A stretch of 64,000 nt of DNA from Paraburkholderia sp. BL9I2N2 (GCF_004339745.1 NZ_SMGP01000004.1:868001-932000), one strand, 5' to 3'; positions 51,911 through 61,551 are shown, counted from the stretch's first letter. Made by a program: numbers and translations. The notes: generated by a model from the sequence alone, not told the origin.

Positions 51911-53203
51911 ATGAAAATCAAGGGCATCCGCTGGTGGATGGTCAGTCTGGTCGCGGCCGGGCTCATTATCAATTACCTCGCGCGCAATACGCTGTCAGTC
52001 GCGGCGCCGACGTTGATGAAGGACCTCCACATCACCACGGAGCAGTATTCGCACGTGGTCGTGGCGTGGCAGCTTTGCTATGCATTCATGCAGCCGGTCG
52101 CCGGCTACCTGCTCGACACTGTCGGCACCAAGATCGGCTTTGCGGCGTTCGCGCTGGCATGGTCGCTGGCTTGCGCCGCGGCGGCGTGGTCGACGGGCTG
52201 GCGCAGCCTCGCGTTCTTCCGCGGCCTGCTCGGCATTGCCGAGGCGGCCGGCATTCCGGCCGGCGTCAAGGCGACGAGCGAGTGGTTCCCCGCCAAGGAG
52301 CGTTCGGTGGCGATCGGCTGGTTCAACATCGGCTCGTCGATCGGCGCGTTGCTGGCGCCGCCGCTGGTGGTGTGGGCGTTGTTGCGCGGCGAGTGGCAGT
52401 TGGCCTTCGTGATCGTCGGCGTGGCTGGGATTATCTGGAGCGTGCTGTGGATGGTGCTCTACAAGCACCCGCGCAACCAGAAGCTGTTGAGCGACGCTGA
52501 ACGCGACTACATTCTCAGTGGCCAGGAAGCGAAGCACAGCGACGCCGGCGCCGCCAAGCGCAGCTGGCTCGCCATGCTCGGCAGCCGCGATTTCTGGGCG
52601 ATCGGCATTCCGCGCATGCTCTCCGAGCCGGCATGGCAGACCTTCAACGCGTGGATTCCGCTGTACATGATGACCGAGCGTCACATGAACCTGAAGGAAG
52701 TCGCGCTGTATGCTTGGATGCCGTTTCTGGCCGCCGACATCGGCTGCGTGCTCGGCGGCTATCTCAGTCCGCTGTTTCACAAGTACGCGAAGGTGTCGCT
52801 CTTCACGTCGCGCAAGATGGTGTTCGTGGTCGGCGCGCTGTTCATGATCGGACCGGCTTGCGTCGGCTTGGTGGCGAGTCCTTATGTGGCGGTGGCGCTG
52901 CTGTGCGTCGGCGGTTTTGCGCATCAGACCTTGTCGGGTGCGCTGTACGCGATTACGTCCGATATGTTCGGCAAGAACGAAGTCGCTACCGCGACCGGCA
53001 TGGGCGGTATGGCAGGCTACCTGGGCGCGGCTGCGTTCACGGCGCTGTTCGGCGTGCTGGTCACGCAGATCGGCTACAGCCCACTGTTCGTGGTGCTGGC
53101 GGTGTTCGACATCATCGCGGCCGCTGTGGTGTGTCTGCTGGCGAAGAGCGCCGACAAGACGCCCGAGCCGCGCTGGACACCGGCGAGCGCGGTGCTCAAG
53201 TGA
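51911..53203 (+). CDS. MFS hexuronate transporter (ExuT/ACS-family-like)
   Basis: 430 residues from ATG 51911 after GAGGAG. About twelve helices; helix 1 has GLIINYLARNTLSVAAPTLM and the loop GIAEAAGIPAGVKATSEWFP AKERSVAIGWFNIGSS is a hallmark of the anion:cation symporter family. Together with udh it suggests uptake of galacturonate or glucuronate by proton symport. A GudP-like paralogue is encoded at 60199. A strong terminator follows. Confidence 0.9.
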   Translation: MKIKGIRWWMVSLVAAGLIINYLARNTLSVAAPTLMKDLHITTEQYSHVVVAWQLCYAFMQPVAGYLLDTVGTKIGFAAFALAWSLACAAAAWSTGWRSLAFFRGLLGIAEAAGIPAGVKATSEWFPAKERSVAIGWFNIGSSIGALLAPPLVVWALLRGEWQLAFVIVGVAGIIWSVLWMVLYKHPRNQKLLSDAERDYILSGQEAKHSDAGAAKRSWLAMLGSRDFWAIGIPRMLSEPAWQTFNAWIPLYMMTERHMNLKEVALYAWMPFLAADIGCVLGGYLSPLFHKYAKVSLFTSRKMVFVVGALFMIGPACVGLVASPYVAVALLCVGGFAHQTLSGALYAITSDMFGKNEVATATGMGGMAGYLGAAAFTALFGVLVTQIGYSPLFVVLAVFDIIAAAVVCLLAKSADKTPEPRWTPASAVLK

Positions 53204-53255
53204 GTCAGGCCAGGTCGCGATGAATTCCGGACGCTGATCAGTCGAGCCGGAAATG

Positions 53256-53294
53256 AAAATGGCGGCGCTTTCGGGCGCCGCCATTTTTGTTTTT
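53256..53294. terminator. Rho-independent terminator between converging genes
   Basis: GGCGGCGC and GCGCCGCC arms with an AAAAT/ATTTTT extension enclose TTTCGG, then further T. It should serve the MFS gene and, in reverse, the polygalacturonase gene. Confidence 0.85.
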
Positions 53295-53367
53295 GTTCCC
53301 TGCGTTTCTTGAATCTCCACGGCTGAACGAAGCTCGCACTTCGCTCAGCCGTTCAACCGCTAACGGC

Positions 53368-55383
53368 TTAACGCTTATCGACGACCGTCGTGTTGTAAGT
53401 CGTCGCGCCGATCACCACATTGTTCAACGTAATGCCGTTGACGTTGTACGCGTAGATCGGTCCAGGTGTAGTCGCGCTCGCGGGTCCGGCCGAGACTGCC
53501 GTGCCCAGATTGCAGTTCGAGATCGTCACGCCGCTGATCGGCGGAATGGTCGGCGTCGGGGCCGCGCCGTTGTAGTCGAACGCGACGGGCCCTTGAGCGA
53601 CGATCGCCTGAAAGCACGAGCCGGTCACGCCATTAAGCGTCACGTTGCTCGCCGTCACGTTCGAAATGTTCACGTTCTGGACGACCGCCGGACGGATTCG
53701 AATGGCGTCGTTCGCCGGTTGATAGTCGCAGTCGAACGTGATCAGGCCGCCCTGCGCCGCCGACGGATTGGCTGCGCTCGCCGTCACGACGCCAAGCGGC
53801 ACCGTGGCGTTGATCGGGCTGCCGCTCAGCAACGCGCTGCCGTAACCCCCGCCTTTCAGGGCGACGCCGTTGGGCAGCGTGACTTTATCGACATAGAAGT
53901 TCTTCACGAAGCCGCCGCGATTCATATTCGTCTTGATGCGAATCGCGATGTTCAGCGGATTGGTCGCCCAGTTCTGATTCAGCATCTGCAGATTGCGCGC
54001 ATAGATGTTCTGCACGCCGCCGCCCATTTCGCTGCCGAGCGTGATGCCGCCGTGACCGCTGTTCATGATGCAGTTCTGGATCACGTGATTCTGCGCGGGA
54101 CCGTATTGCGTATCCAGATCCTTGCCCGACTTGATCGCGATGCAATCGTCGCCGGTGTTGAACGTGACGCTGTCGCACAGCACGTTGTTGCACGCGTCCG
54201 GATCGAAGCCGTCGTTATTCGGGCCGATGCTGTTGGTCGTCACGCCGCGAATCACGACGTTCTTGCAATCGGTCGGATGATGCTGCCAGAACGGCGTGTT
54301 GTTGGTGCTGTAGTTCTCCATCAACACATTCGTGCAGCCGATGAACTCGACCATGCACGGACGCAGATAGTGGCCAACACCGAAGACGCGCTGCGCAATC
54401 GGCACACCGGCTTCGGAGAGAGCGGGCAGGTAGTTCTGGTCTTCCTGCCACGGTGTCGTGGGACTGGTCAGTTGCGCGTAGAGCGCATCGGAAATGCCGG
54501 GTGCGGCGGTTTTCAGATCGACGTTCTTCGGATTCAGGTACGCCTGCGACGGCGTCGATGAATTTACGCAGCCGTATGCGCCATTCGATCCCTTGAAAGT
54601 CCACCAGCACGTGGCGGTGTTGCCGCTGCCGGCGAACGGCGTCATGGCTTGACCGTTGAGCACCGAGGTCGCGTCTTCGCCGGTCAGCGCGATGTTGGTC
54701 TGGTTGCGCGCGTAGACCGGTGAGCCGTAGTTCAGGCAATCGTTCGCCTGCCAGCGACTATAGAACAGATTACCATTGGCGCCGCAGGCGACCGGGCCGT
54801 CCTTCGCGTAGTCGGCGGGGTTCGGGCTGAAATAGATCGTGCAATTCGCGCTGAGGTGAAAGTTCACGTTGCTCAGCAGGACGATCGGGCCAGCGCAGTA
54901 CCACGTGCCGGCCGGCACGACCACGCGTCCGCCGCCTGCGGCATTGCAGGCCTGGATGGCGGCGAGAAACGCGGGGCGCGAGTCGAACGAGGCAGCGGCG
55001 TTGGTCAGGTTGGAACCGGGACTCGCGACCGATGCCGAGCCCGTGTACGGATTGGTCGCGGCAACGACGGCGCACGGTGTGGCGCCGTATTGCGTGACCA
55101 GGAAGTCGCGTGTGGGAAACATCGACTGGGTGATGCCTTGCAAGGAAGCGATGATCTGCGTCGCGGCGCCCGAGGTGCCCCAGATCGGATCCTGTACCAC
55201 GGGCGGCGTGGATGGGCCGCCGTTGACGGAGCCGCCGCAGGCGGACAAGCCGCCTAGCAGCGTCGCGCCGGCTGACGTACCCGCCAGCACGATAAAGGCG
55301 CGGCGAGCGGGCGAATTCGGCTCAGCCTGGCCGGGCGTTTTCGATGTTGCCCGCTTGCCGTTGGTTTTATCTATGGTTGCCAC
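53368..55383 (-). CDS. Exported polygalacturonase, glycoside hydrolase family 28
   Basis: 671 residues from GTG 55383, with AAGGAG seven bases upstream; a TTG start at 55416 would translate through that site. A twin-arginine stretch (NSPARRAFIVLAGTSAGATL LG) ends in LSAC, a lipobox-like cysteine, so export through Tat and lipid anchoring are plausible. Parallel beta-helix repeats carry the GH28 signatures NNDGFDPDAC (NTDG variant), TGDDCIAIKSG, GHGGITLGSEMGG and RIKT. It should cleave polygalacturonate and release galacturonate for the neighbouring udh and transporter. Thr in NTDG is Asn here. Confidence 0.88.
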   Translation of the reverse strand: MATIDKTNGKRATSKTPGQAEPNSPARRAFIVLAGTSAGATLLGGLSACGGSVNGGPSTPPVVQDPIWGTSGAATQIIASLQGITQSMFPTRDFLVTQYGATPCAVVAATNPYTGSASVASPGSNLTNAAASFDSRPAFLAAIQACNAAGGGRVVVPAGTWYCAGPIVLLSNVNFHLSANCTIYFSPNPADYAKDGPVACGANGNLFYSRWQANDCLNYGSPVYARNQTNIALTGEDATSVLNGQAMTPFAGSGNTATCWWTFKGSNGAYGCVNSSTPSQAYLNPKNVDLKTAAPGISDALYAQLTSPTTPWQEDQNYLPALSEAGVPIAQRVFGVGHYLRPCMVEFIGCTNVLMENYSTNNTPFWQHHPTDCKNVVIRGVTTNSIGPNNDGFDPDACNNVLCDSVTFNTGDDCIAIKSGKDLDTQYGPAQNHVIQNCIMNSGHGGITLGSEMGGGVQNIYARNLQMLNQNWATNPLNIAIRIKTNMNRGGFVKNFYVDKVTLPNGVALKGGGYGSALLSGSPINATVPLGVVTASAANPSAAQGGLITFDCDYQPANDAIRIRPAVVQNVNISNVTASNVTLNGVTGSCFQAIVAQGPVAFDYNGAAPTPTIPPISGVTISNCNLGTAVSAGPASATTPGPIYAYNVNGITLNNVVIGATTYNTTVVDKR

Positions 55384-55555
55384 GGATGTCTCCTTGCCCT
55401 TTGCGGGCGTTGTCAATAATCGTTGCTACTTTGGGGAATGCAGCTCGTCGAACCTGTTTACTTAACGTAAGGTATCCTTAATGTTTGTAAAAAAACTTTA
55501 GCGGTGGAAGTGACACGACTTCCGTCAACTCGCTGCGAAGCCGGCGAACGCACGT

Positions 55556-55605
55556 ATGCGCCGCTCCGTCCTGCCTATCTGCATAAGGCAAGCGGAGCGG
55601 CGCAT
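55556..55605. terminator. Long perfect hairpin between garR and the polygalacturonase gene
   Basis: Thirteen-base arms ATGCGCCGCTCCG and CGGAGCGGCGCAT, plus TGCC/GGCA inside, lie just after the garR stop. It probably ends the garL-garR transcript before the polygalacturonase promoter. Confidence 0.7.
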
Positions 55606-55623
55606 TTAAAAGCGGCGTGCGGC

Positions 55624-56517
55624 TTAAGCGGTTTTCTGGCCAATCTCGTGATCGGCGAGGAATTCGAGCGCGCGCACCATCGCCGAGTGGTCCCACGCCT
55701 TGCCGCCGTGCGCGACGCAGGCGTTGAACAGCGCCTGGCAGGTGGCCGTATTCGGCAGGGAGACGCCGAGCGATTGCGCGGTGGAGAGCGCGAGGTTCAG
55801 ATCCTTCTGGTGCAACTCGATGCGGAAGCCCGGATCGAAGGTGCGTTTGGTCATGCGTTCGCCGTGCACTTCGAGAATGCGCGAGGACGCGAACCCGCCC
55901 ATCAGCGCTTCCCGCACGCGCGCCGGATCGACGCCGGCCTTGGAGGCGAGCAGCAGCGCCTCGCCGACTGCCTCGATCGTCGCGGCGACGATCACCTGGT
56001 TGGCCACCTTGCACACCTGGCCGGCGCCGACGCCACCGATCAGCGTGACGTTCTTGCCCATCATGTCGAACAGCGGCTTGACGGCATCGAAGGTCGCGGT
56101 TTCGCCGCCCACCATGATGGTCAGCGAGCCGGCCTTGGCGCCGACTTCGCCGCCGGAAACCGGCGCATCCAGATAGTCCGCGCCGGTCTCGCGCACGCGG
56201 GCCGCGAACTCGCGGGTGGCCATCGGCGAAATCGAGCTCATGTCGACGACAGTTTGTCCCGCGCGCAACGATCCGGCGAGACCTTGTTCGCCGAACAGCA
56301 CGCGCTCGACGTCGGGCGTATCCGGCACCATGATGAAAATCACGTCGGCCTGCGCGGCCACGGCGGCGGGGCTGTCGCACGCGAGAGCGCCCGCCTGGAT
56401 GAGATCGTCGGGCACGCCGCTGCGTGTGAACGCTGCCAGCGCGACGCCGTTCTTGAGAAGGTTGGCGGCCATGGGCTTGCCCATGATGCCGAGTCCGATA
56501 AAGCCTGCTTTTTGCAT
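55624..56517 (-). CDS. garR: Tartronate semialdehyde (2-hydroxy-3-oxopropionate) reductase
   Basis: 297 residues from ATG 56517 (MQKAGFIGLGIMGKPMAANL), after GGAG; ATG 56538 is in the same frame and would read through the ribosome site. Beta-hydroxyacid dehydrogenase features are the Rossmann GLGIMG, DAPVSGGEVGAKAGSLTIMV (substrate loop) and VKVANQ-like KVANQVIVAATIEA with the catalytic Lys. It reduces tartronate semialdehyde, one product of GarL, to glycerate with NAD(P)H. It follows garL by 31 bases. Confidence 0.92.
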   Translation of the reverse strand: MQKAGFIGLGIMGKPMAANLLKNGVALAAFTRSGVPDDLIQAGALACDSPAAVAAQADVIFIMVPDTPDVERVLFGEQGLAGSLRAGQTVVDMSSISPMATREFAARVRETGADYLDAPVSGGEVGAKAGSLTIMVGGETATFDAVKPLFDMMGKNVTLIGGVGAGQVCKVANQVIVAATIEAVGEALLLASKAGVDPARVREALMGGFASSRILEVHGERMTKRTFDPGFRIELHQKDLNLALSTAQSLGVSLPNTATCQALFNACVAHGGKAWDHSAMVRALEFLADHEIGQKTA

Positions 56518-56548
56518 GGAATGCTCCGGAGATGTCATGGCGGCCGGG

Positions 56549-57349
56549 TTATTGCTGGCCCGCCTGTTTCTGCATGAAGTGTTTTTGAACCGTCTGCGCG
56601 GCCGCTTTCAGCAGCCCCATATCCGCGCAGACCGCGACGACGCGGCAGCCCATGGAGATGTAGCGCTCCGCGTCGGCCTGCACCGGCGCGAGAATGCCGC
56701 TCGGCTTGCCCGCGGCTTGCGCGCGTTCGAACACGCGCGCGATCGCCGCCTGCACGTCGGGATGATTCGGATTGCCGAGATGGCCGTATGCGGCCGCGAG
56801 GTCGGACGGCCCGACGAACACGGCGTCGATGCCGTCAACGGCGAGAATTTCGTCGATCGCGTCGACGGCCTTGCGGCTTTCAATCTGCACGATGACGCAG
56901 ACGTTGTCGTTGGCGACGTCGAAGTAGTCGGGCACCGTCGCGTAACGATTGCCGCGATGGCTCACCGAGACGCCGCGAATGCCCTGCGGCGGGTAACGCG
57001 TGGCGGCGACGGCGCGCGCCGCGTCGTCGGCGCTTTCCACGAACGGCACCAGGAAATTCGAAAAGCCGGTGTCGAGGAGCCGCTTGATGAACACGCTGTC
57101 GTTAGCGGGCGGCCGTACGACCGGCGCGCTGCCGCTGTCCTTGAGCGCCATCAACTGCGGGATCAGCGTAAGGACGTCGTTCGGCGCGTGCTCGGCGTCC
57201 AGCAGCATCCAGTCGAAGCCGATAATGCCGAGCAGTTCGGTGACGATCGGGCTGGCGAGCGACGCCCAGCAGCCGATCAGGGTTTCACCGCCGCACACTG
57301 CTCGGCGGAAACTGTTGGGTAAGGGCTGGTAAGGCGTGACGGCTGGCAT
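56549..57349 (-). CDS. garL: 5-Keto-4-deoxy-D-glucarate aldolase
   Basis: 266 residues from ATG 57349. GCWASLASPIVTELLGIIGF DWMLLDAEHAPND, PPQGIRGVSVSHRGNRY and VFVGPSDLAAAYGHLGNPNH follow E. coli GarL residue by residue; the Arg of the HpcH/HpaI family and the metal Glu/Asp (IESRKAVD, FVGPSDL) are present. It splits 5-keto-4-deoxyglucarate into pyruvate and tartronate semialdehyde. It diverges from the dehydrogenase gene and has an operator copy upstream at 57409. Confidence 0.93.
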   Translation of the reverse strand: MPAVTPYQPLPNSFRRAVCGGETLIGCWASLASPIVTELLGIIGFDWMLLDAEHAPNDVLTLIPQLMALKDSGSAPVVRPPANDSVFIKRLLDTGFSNFLVPFVESADDAARAVAATRYPPQGIRGVSVSHRGNRYATVPDYFDVANDNVCVIVQIESRKAVDAIDEILAVDGIDAVFVGPSDLAAAYGHLGNPNHPDVQAAIARVFERAQAAGKPSGILAPVQADAERYISMGCRVVAVCADMGLLKAAAQTVQKHFMQKQAGQQ

Positions 57350-57408
57350 CGGCTGTTTTCCTCGAACGGTAATGGATCGGGCAAGTTCCGACGACGGCTC
57401 AACACGAG

Positions 57409-57424
57409 TTATAGGTCGTCGTAT
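57409..57424. promoter_or_regulatory. GntR operator copy before garL
   Basis: TTATAGGTCGTCGTAT (reverse ATACGACGACCTATAA) is a variant of the six-copy palindrome and lies 60 bases before garL. Confidence 0.5.
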
Positions 57425-57527
57425 GTCTTGATTGCAGATTAGCACCGGCCTCGCCGGTTGTAACGGTCACGTTAACCCGAATTCCTCGCCAGGCAAGCGT
57501 TTCAGGTTGCGCGCATACCTCGTAATG

Positions 57528-57546
57528 TTGTAGGATGACCTATATC
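57528..57546. promoter_or_regulatory. GntR operator copy before the dehydrogenase gene
   Basis: TTGTAGGATGACCTATATC is 25 bases before the ATG at 57572, so it overlaps the probable promoter or leader. Confidence 0.65.
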
Positions 57547-57571
57547 TTAGGCCTTCACTCAAGGAAAGCAA

Positions 57572-59155
57572 ATGTCTCTTACCGGCGAAATGCTGATCGG
57601 CCGCCAAGCGGTGCGCGGCGAGGAAAAACCATTGCATGCGTTCAATCCTGCCACGGGATCCGATATCGCGGAGCCGGTTTTCGGTAGCGGCTCGGTGGCC
57701 GTCGTGGGGCAGGCGTGTGAGCTGGCGCAGCAAGCGTTCGATCCGTACCGGCAACTGCCGCTCACGGTGCGCGCCGAGTTTCTCGAGCGTATCGCCGACG
57801 GCATCACGGCATTGGGCGACGCGCTGATCGAACGGGCGCACCAGGAATCGGGTCTGCCGAAGGCGCGTCTCGAAGGCGAACGCGGCCGCACCACCGGCCA
57901 GCTCAAGCTGTTCGCGCAAGTCGTGCGCGCCGGCCAGTGGCTCGCCGCCACGCTCGATTCGCCGCTGCCGGAGCGCAAGCCGCTGCCGCGCTCTGACCTG
58001 CGCATGCAAAAGATTCCGCTCGGCCCGGTCGCGGTGTTCGGCGCCAGCAATTTCCCGCTCGCGTTTTCGGTGGCGGGCGGCGACACGGCGGCAGCGCTCG
58101 CGGCCGGCTGCCCGGTCGTGGTGAAGGCGCACCGCGCGCACCTCGGCACGTCCGAGATGGTCGGCCGCGTGATCCAGCGCGTCGCGCAAGAGATGGACTT
58201 GCCGGAAGGCGTGTTCTCGATGATCGTCGGCGCGGGGAATTCCGTCGGCGAGGCGCTGGTCGCGCATCCGGCGATCAAGGCGGTTGGTTTCACCGGTTCG
58301 CGCGCGGGCGGCACGTCGCTGATGCGCGTCGCGGCGGCGCGTGCCGAGCCGATTCCGGTCTACGCGGAAATGAGCAGCATCAATCCCGTGTTCCTCCTGT
58401 CGAATGCGCTGGCTGCGCGCGGCGAGAGCATCGCGCGCGGTTTCGTCGATTCGCTGGTGCTTGGCGCCGGCCAGTTCTGTACCAATCCGGGTCTCGCGAT
58501 TGCCGTCGACAGCGACGCGCTCAAGACTTTCGTCGCCACGGCGTCGGACGCGCTGAGCGGCAAGCCCGCGCAGACCATGCTGACGTCCGGCATCTGCGCT
58601 GCTTATGAAGAAGGCGAGGGCAAGCTGGCGGCGATCAAGGGCGTCGAGGCAGTAGCGCGCGGTGTCGATACAACCGGCCCGACGCAGGCGCGCGCGGCGT
58701 TGTTCGTGACCGACGCACAGACGTTCCTCGCCACGCCGGCACTGGAAGACGAGGTGTTCGGCCCGGCGTCGACCATCGTCCGTTGCAAGGACGAGCGGGA
58801 ACTGCTCGCGGTCGCCGAGCACTTTGCCGGTCAGTTGACCGCCACGGTGCAGATGGACAGCGCCGACCTGGCAGCGGCGAAGAAACTGGTGCCGATTCTC
58901 GAACGCAAGGCCGGCCGGATTCTGGTGAACGGTTTCCCGACGGGCGTCGAGGTGTCGCACGCGATGGTGCACGGCGGCCCGTTTCCGGCGACGTCCGATA
59001 GCCGCGCGACATCGGTCGGCACGACGTCGATCGAGCGTTTTCTGCGTCCGGTGTGCTACCAGGATTTCCCGGCCGATCTGCTGCCGCAAGCGCTGACCGA
59101 CGGCAACCCGCTGGACCTGTGGCGTCGTCGCGATGGCGAGATCACGCGCAGTTAA
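57572..59155 (+). CDS. 2-Oxoglutarate semialdehyde dehydrogenase
   Basis: 527 residues with AAGGA before the ATG. The aldehyde dehydrogenase fold has GPVAVFGASNFPLAFSVAGG (cofactor loop), the general-base Glu in YAEMSSINPVF and the catalytic Cys in GAGQFCTNPG. This C-terminal-extended type is used in the oxidative pentose/hexarate pathway. With KdgD it converts 5-keto-4-deoxyglucarate through 2-oxoglutarate semialdehyde to 2-oxoglutarate. It diverges from garL, and the two promoters share the spacer with operator copies. Confidence 0.92.
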   Translation: MSLTGEMLIGRQAVRGEEKPLHAFNPATGSDIAEPVFGSGSVAVVGQACELAQQAFDPYRQLPLTVRAEFLERIADGITALGDALIERAHQESGLPKARLEGERGRTTGQLKLFAQVVRAGQWLAATLDSPLPERKPLPRSDLRMQKIPLGPVAVFGASNFPLAFSVAGGDTAAALAAGCPVVVKAHRAHLGTSEMVGRVIQRVAQEMDLPEGVFSMIVGAGNSVGEALVAHPAIKAVGFTGSRAGGTSLMRVAAARAEPIPVYAEMSSINPVFLLSNALAARGESIARGFVDSLVLGAGQFCTNPGLAIAVDSDALKTFVATASDALSGKPAQTMLTSGICAAYEEGEGKLAAIKGVEAVARGVDTTGPTQARAALFVTDAQTFLATPALEDEVFGPASTIVRCKDERELLAVAEHFAGQLTATVQMDSADLAAAKKLVPILERKAGRILVNGFPTGVEVSHAMVHGGPFPATSDSRATSVGTTSIERFLRPVCYQDFPADLLPQALTDGNPLDLWRRRDGEITRS

Positions 59156-59182
59156 GGGGCGGGTGATCGAGTGAGATAAAAG

Positions 59183-59211
59183 AATGGCCGGGATATCCCG
59201 GCCATTTTTCT
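59183..59211. terminator. Strong rho-independent terminator
   Basis: A perfect 24-base palindrome (AATGGCCGGGAT and its complement) is followed by TTTTTC. It lies between the converging dehydrogenase and GntR genes and can end both. Confidence 0.9.
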
Positions 59212-59253
59212 ATTGCGTCCGCCTTAGCGAACCCGAATCAGAAGCGAGCCGAA

Positions 59254-59997
59254 TCAGCTATTCGCCTCGGCGGCTTCGTTAGCGCGCCGCAGACGCTCGC
59301 GGCTGTTGGACAGATGCATGCGCATGGCCGCGCGCGCGCCTTCCGCGTCGTGCCGCGTGATTGCTTCGAGAATGCTTTCGTGCTCGAGGTTGACGAGCGA
59401 CAGATACGCGTCCGGTTCCGCGCGCGCAATGCCCGCCGAATCGAGCCGGTTCCGCGGAATCAGCGCGCTGCCCATTTGCGTGAGGATGTCGACGAAATAG
59501 CGGTTGCCCGTGGCGCGCGCCACCGAGATATGAAACTGCAGATCGGCGTCGACGCTGTCCAGCCCGTTATGGCGCGTGGCTTCGATTGCGTCGAGCGCGC
59601 CGCGCATGCGCGCGAGGTCGTCCGGCTTGGCGCGCTGGGCCGCGAGACCCGCGCATTCCGTTTCGAGACTGATGCGCAGTTCCAGGATCGACAGCACGTC
59701 GCGCAGAGTGGTGGCGGGCACCATGTCGATGCCCAGCTTTTCGCGCTGCGGCTCGAGCACGAAGCTGCCGATGCCGTGCCGCGTCTCGATGATCTTGCCC
59801 GCCTGCAAACGCGAAATCGCCTCGCGAATGACGGTGCGGCTCACGCTCAGCGTGACCATGAGTTGCGATTCGGTCGGCAGTTTGTCGCCGGGCTTCAGCG
59901 CGCCGGACGCGATTTGCTCGGTGACGTAGCTGACGACGAACTCGGCAAGATTACGAGCGCGTCGTGGCGGTGCCGCGGATGCCAGTGGTGTAGCCAT
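59254..59997 (-). CDS. GntR-family regulator, FadR/FCD subfamily, of the sugar-acid genes
   Basis: 247 residues with AAGGGG nine bases before the ATG. The winged helix spans 20-85 (VVSYVTEQIASGALKPGDKL, SVSRTVIREAISRLQAGKII) and the FCD helical domain contains the metal-binding Asp/His pattern (DADLQFHISVARATGN, NLEHESILEAI). The related binding sites before udh, garL, the dehydrogenase gene, kdgD, garD and its own gene point to one regulon. It likely responds to an aldarate or a downstream keto-deoxy acid. Confidence 0.9.
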   Translation of the reverse strand: MATPLASAAPPRRARNLAEFVVSYVTEQIASGALKPGDKLPTESQLMVTLSVSRTVIREAISRLQAGKIIETRHGIGSFVLEPQREKLGIDMVPATTLRDVLSILELRISLETECAGLAAQRAKPDDLARMRGALDAIEATRHNGLDSVDADLQFHISVARATGNRYFVDILTQMGSALIPRNRLDSAGIARAEPDAYLSLVNLEHESILEAITRHDAEGARAAMRMHLSNSRERLRRANEAAEANS

Positions 59998-60046
59998 CGA
60001 AAACGCCCCTTGAATCAGATAGTTGCAGACACTTCATGCGTTTCAT

Positions 60047-60075
60047 TATACCGTCGTCTGACGACTGATTATAAC
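60047..60075. promoter_or_regulatory. Autoregulatory operator candidate of the GntR gene
   Basis: TTATA and TATAA outer arms and an inner GTCGTC-T-GACGAC palindrome lie 50 bases before the regulator gene. It is the most symmetric member of the operator set. Confidence 0.55.
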
Positions 60076-60198
60076 CACGCCATATCATTTTGCGGGCCGG
60101 CGCCCGATGCGACGCCGGGGTCCCTTTCTAGCCTGCGTTTCACGCGGCGACGGCGCTCATTTCGCCGTCCGCAGAGAAGTACGATAACCGCCGCGCGA

Positions 60199-61551
60199 TC
60201 AGCGCGGGCGCAACTCGACCCGCTTGATGTCTTTCACGATCACGAGATAGCTGAACACCGTGAGCAGGGCATTGATGCCCACGAACACCAGCGCGCCGTT
60301 GAACGAGCCGGTCTTCGCCACGAGATAGCCGATCACGATCGGCGTCACGATGCCGGCCACGTTGCCGAACATATTGAAGATCGCGCCGGAGAGACCGAGC
60401 GCTTCCTTCGGCGACGTATCGGCGACGACAGCCCAGCCGAGCGCGCCGATGCCTTTGCCGAAGAACGCGAGCGACATGAGCGCGACGACGACCCAGTCGG
60501 TCGACACATAGTTGCAGCCGATGATGCACACCGACAGCAGCATGCCGCCGACGATCGGCACCTTGCGCGCGATCGTGAGCGAATGGCCGCGACGGATCAG
60601 TCCGTCGGACAAGATGCCGCCGAGCACGCCGCCCGAGAATCCGCAAATCGCCGGCAGCGAAGCGACCAGACCCGCTTGCAGAATCGTCATGCCACGCGCC
60701 TGCACGAGGTAGATCGGAAACCACGTCAGGAAGAAGTAGGTCAGCACGTTGATGCAGTACTGCGCGAGATAGACGCCGACCAGCATGCGGTTGCTGAGCA
60801 GTTGGCGAACCAGGGACCAGCCGCCGGTACTTTCGATCTTGTCGGCGGATCGGGCTTGCTTCTGCCCGCTGATCACGCCGCCGCCCTGTTCGATGTACTC
60901 CAACTCGGCGCGCGAAACACGCGGATGATCCGCGGGGTTCTTCATCACCTTCAGCCAGGTGAGCGCGAGCAGGAGCCCCATCATGCCCATCACGACATAG
61001 ACCATGTGCCAGCCGAACGCGTGGGTAAGCCACGCCATTAACGGCGTGAACACGACCGCCGCGAAGTATTGCGCCGAATTGAAAATGGCCGACGCCGTGC
61101 CGCGTTCGTTGGTCGGGAACCAGCTCGCCACGACCTTCGCATTGGCCGGAAATGCCGGCGATTCGGCCGCGCCCATCGCAAAGCGCAGCACGAACAGCGC
61201 GGTGACGGCGGCCGCCGCGCTGCCCAGCAAGCCGATCGAGCTTTGCAGCAGCGTGAAGAGCGACCAGAAGAAAATGCTCGCCGCGTAGACGCGCCGCGCG
61301 CCGAAGCGGTCCAGCAGCCAGCCGGCCGGCAGTTGCGACAGCACATAGGCCCAACTGAACGCGGAGAAGATGTAGCCCATGCGGATCGCGTCGAAGCCGA
61401 ACTCGGCGCGCATGGCCGAGCCGGTCACCGACAGCGTGGCGCGGTCCGCATAGTTGAAGGTCGTGATCAGAAAGATCAGCAGCAGGATCCCGTAGCGGAC
61501 TCGGGTGCGCTTTGCGACGTGGGCGGCACTGACGGTGCGGCTCATTTCCAT
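60199..61551 (-). CDS. gudP: MFS glucarate/galactarate transporter (GudP-like)
   Basis: 450 residues from ATG 61551, six bases after AGGAG; the ATG at 61557 lies too close to that site. About twelve helices. GYIFSAFSWAYVLSQLPAGW LLDRFGARRVYA and the middle LLSNRMLVGVYLAQYCINVL follow the GudP/ACS symporter group. It imports galactarate or glucarate for GarD. It lies downstream of kdgD on the same strand but a terminator separates them, so it may have its own promoter. Confidence 0.9.
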   Translation of the reverse strand: MEMSRTVSAAHVAKRTRVRYGILLLIFLITTFNYADRATLSVTGSAMRAEFGFDAIRMGYIFSAFSWAYVLSQLPAGWLLDRFGARRVYAASIFFWSLFTLLQSSIGLLGSAAAAVTALFVLRFAMGAAESPAFPANAKVVASWFPTNERGTASAIFNSAQYFAAVVFTPLMAWLTHAFGWHMVYVVMGMMGLLLALTWLKVMKNPADHPRVSRAELEYIEQGGGVISGQKQARSADKIESTGGWSLVRQLLSNRMLVGVYLAQYCINVLTYFFLTWFPIYLVQARGMTILQAGLVASLPAICGFSGGVLGGILSDGLIRRGHSLTIARKVPIVGGMLLSVCIIGCNYVSTDWVVVALMSLAFFGKGIGALGWAVVADTSPKEALGLSGAIFNMFGNVAGIVTPIVIGYLVAKTGSFNGALVFVGINALLTVFSYLVIVKDIKRVELRPR

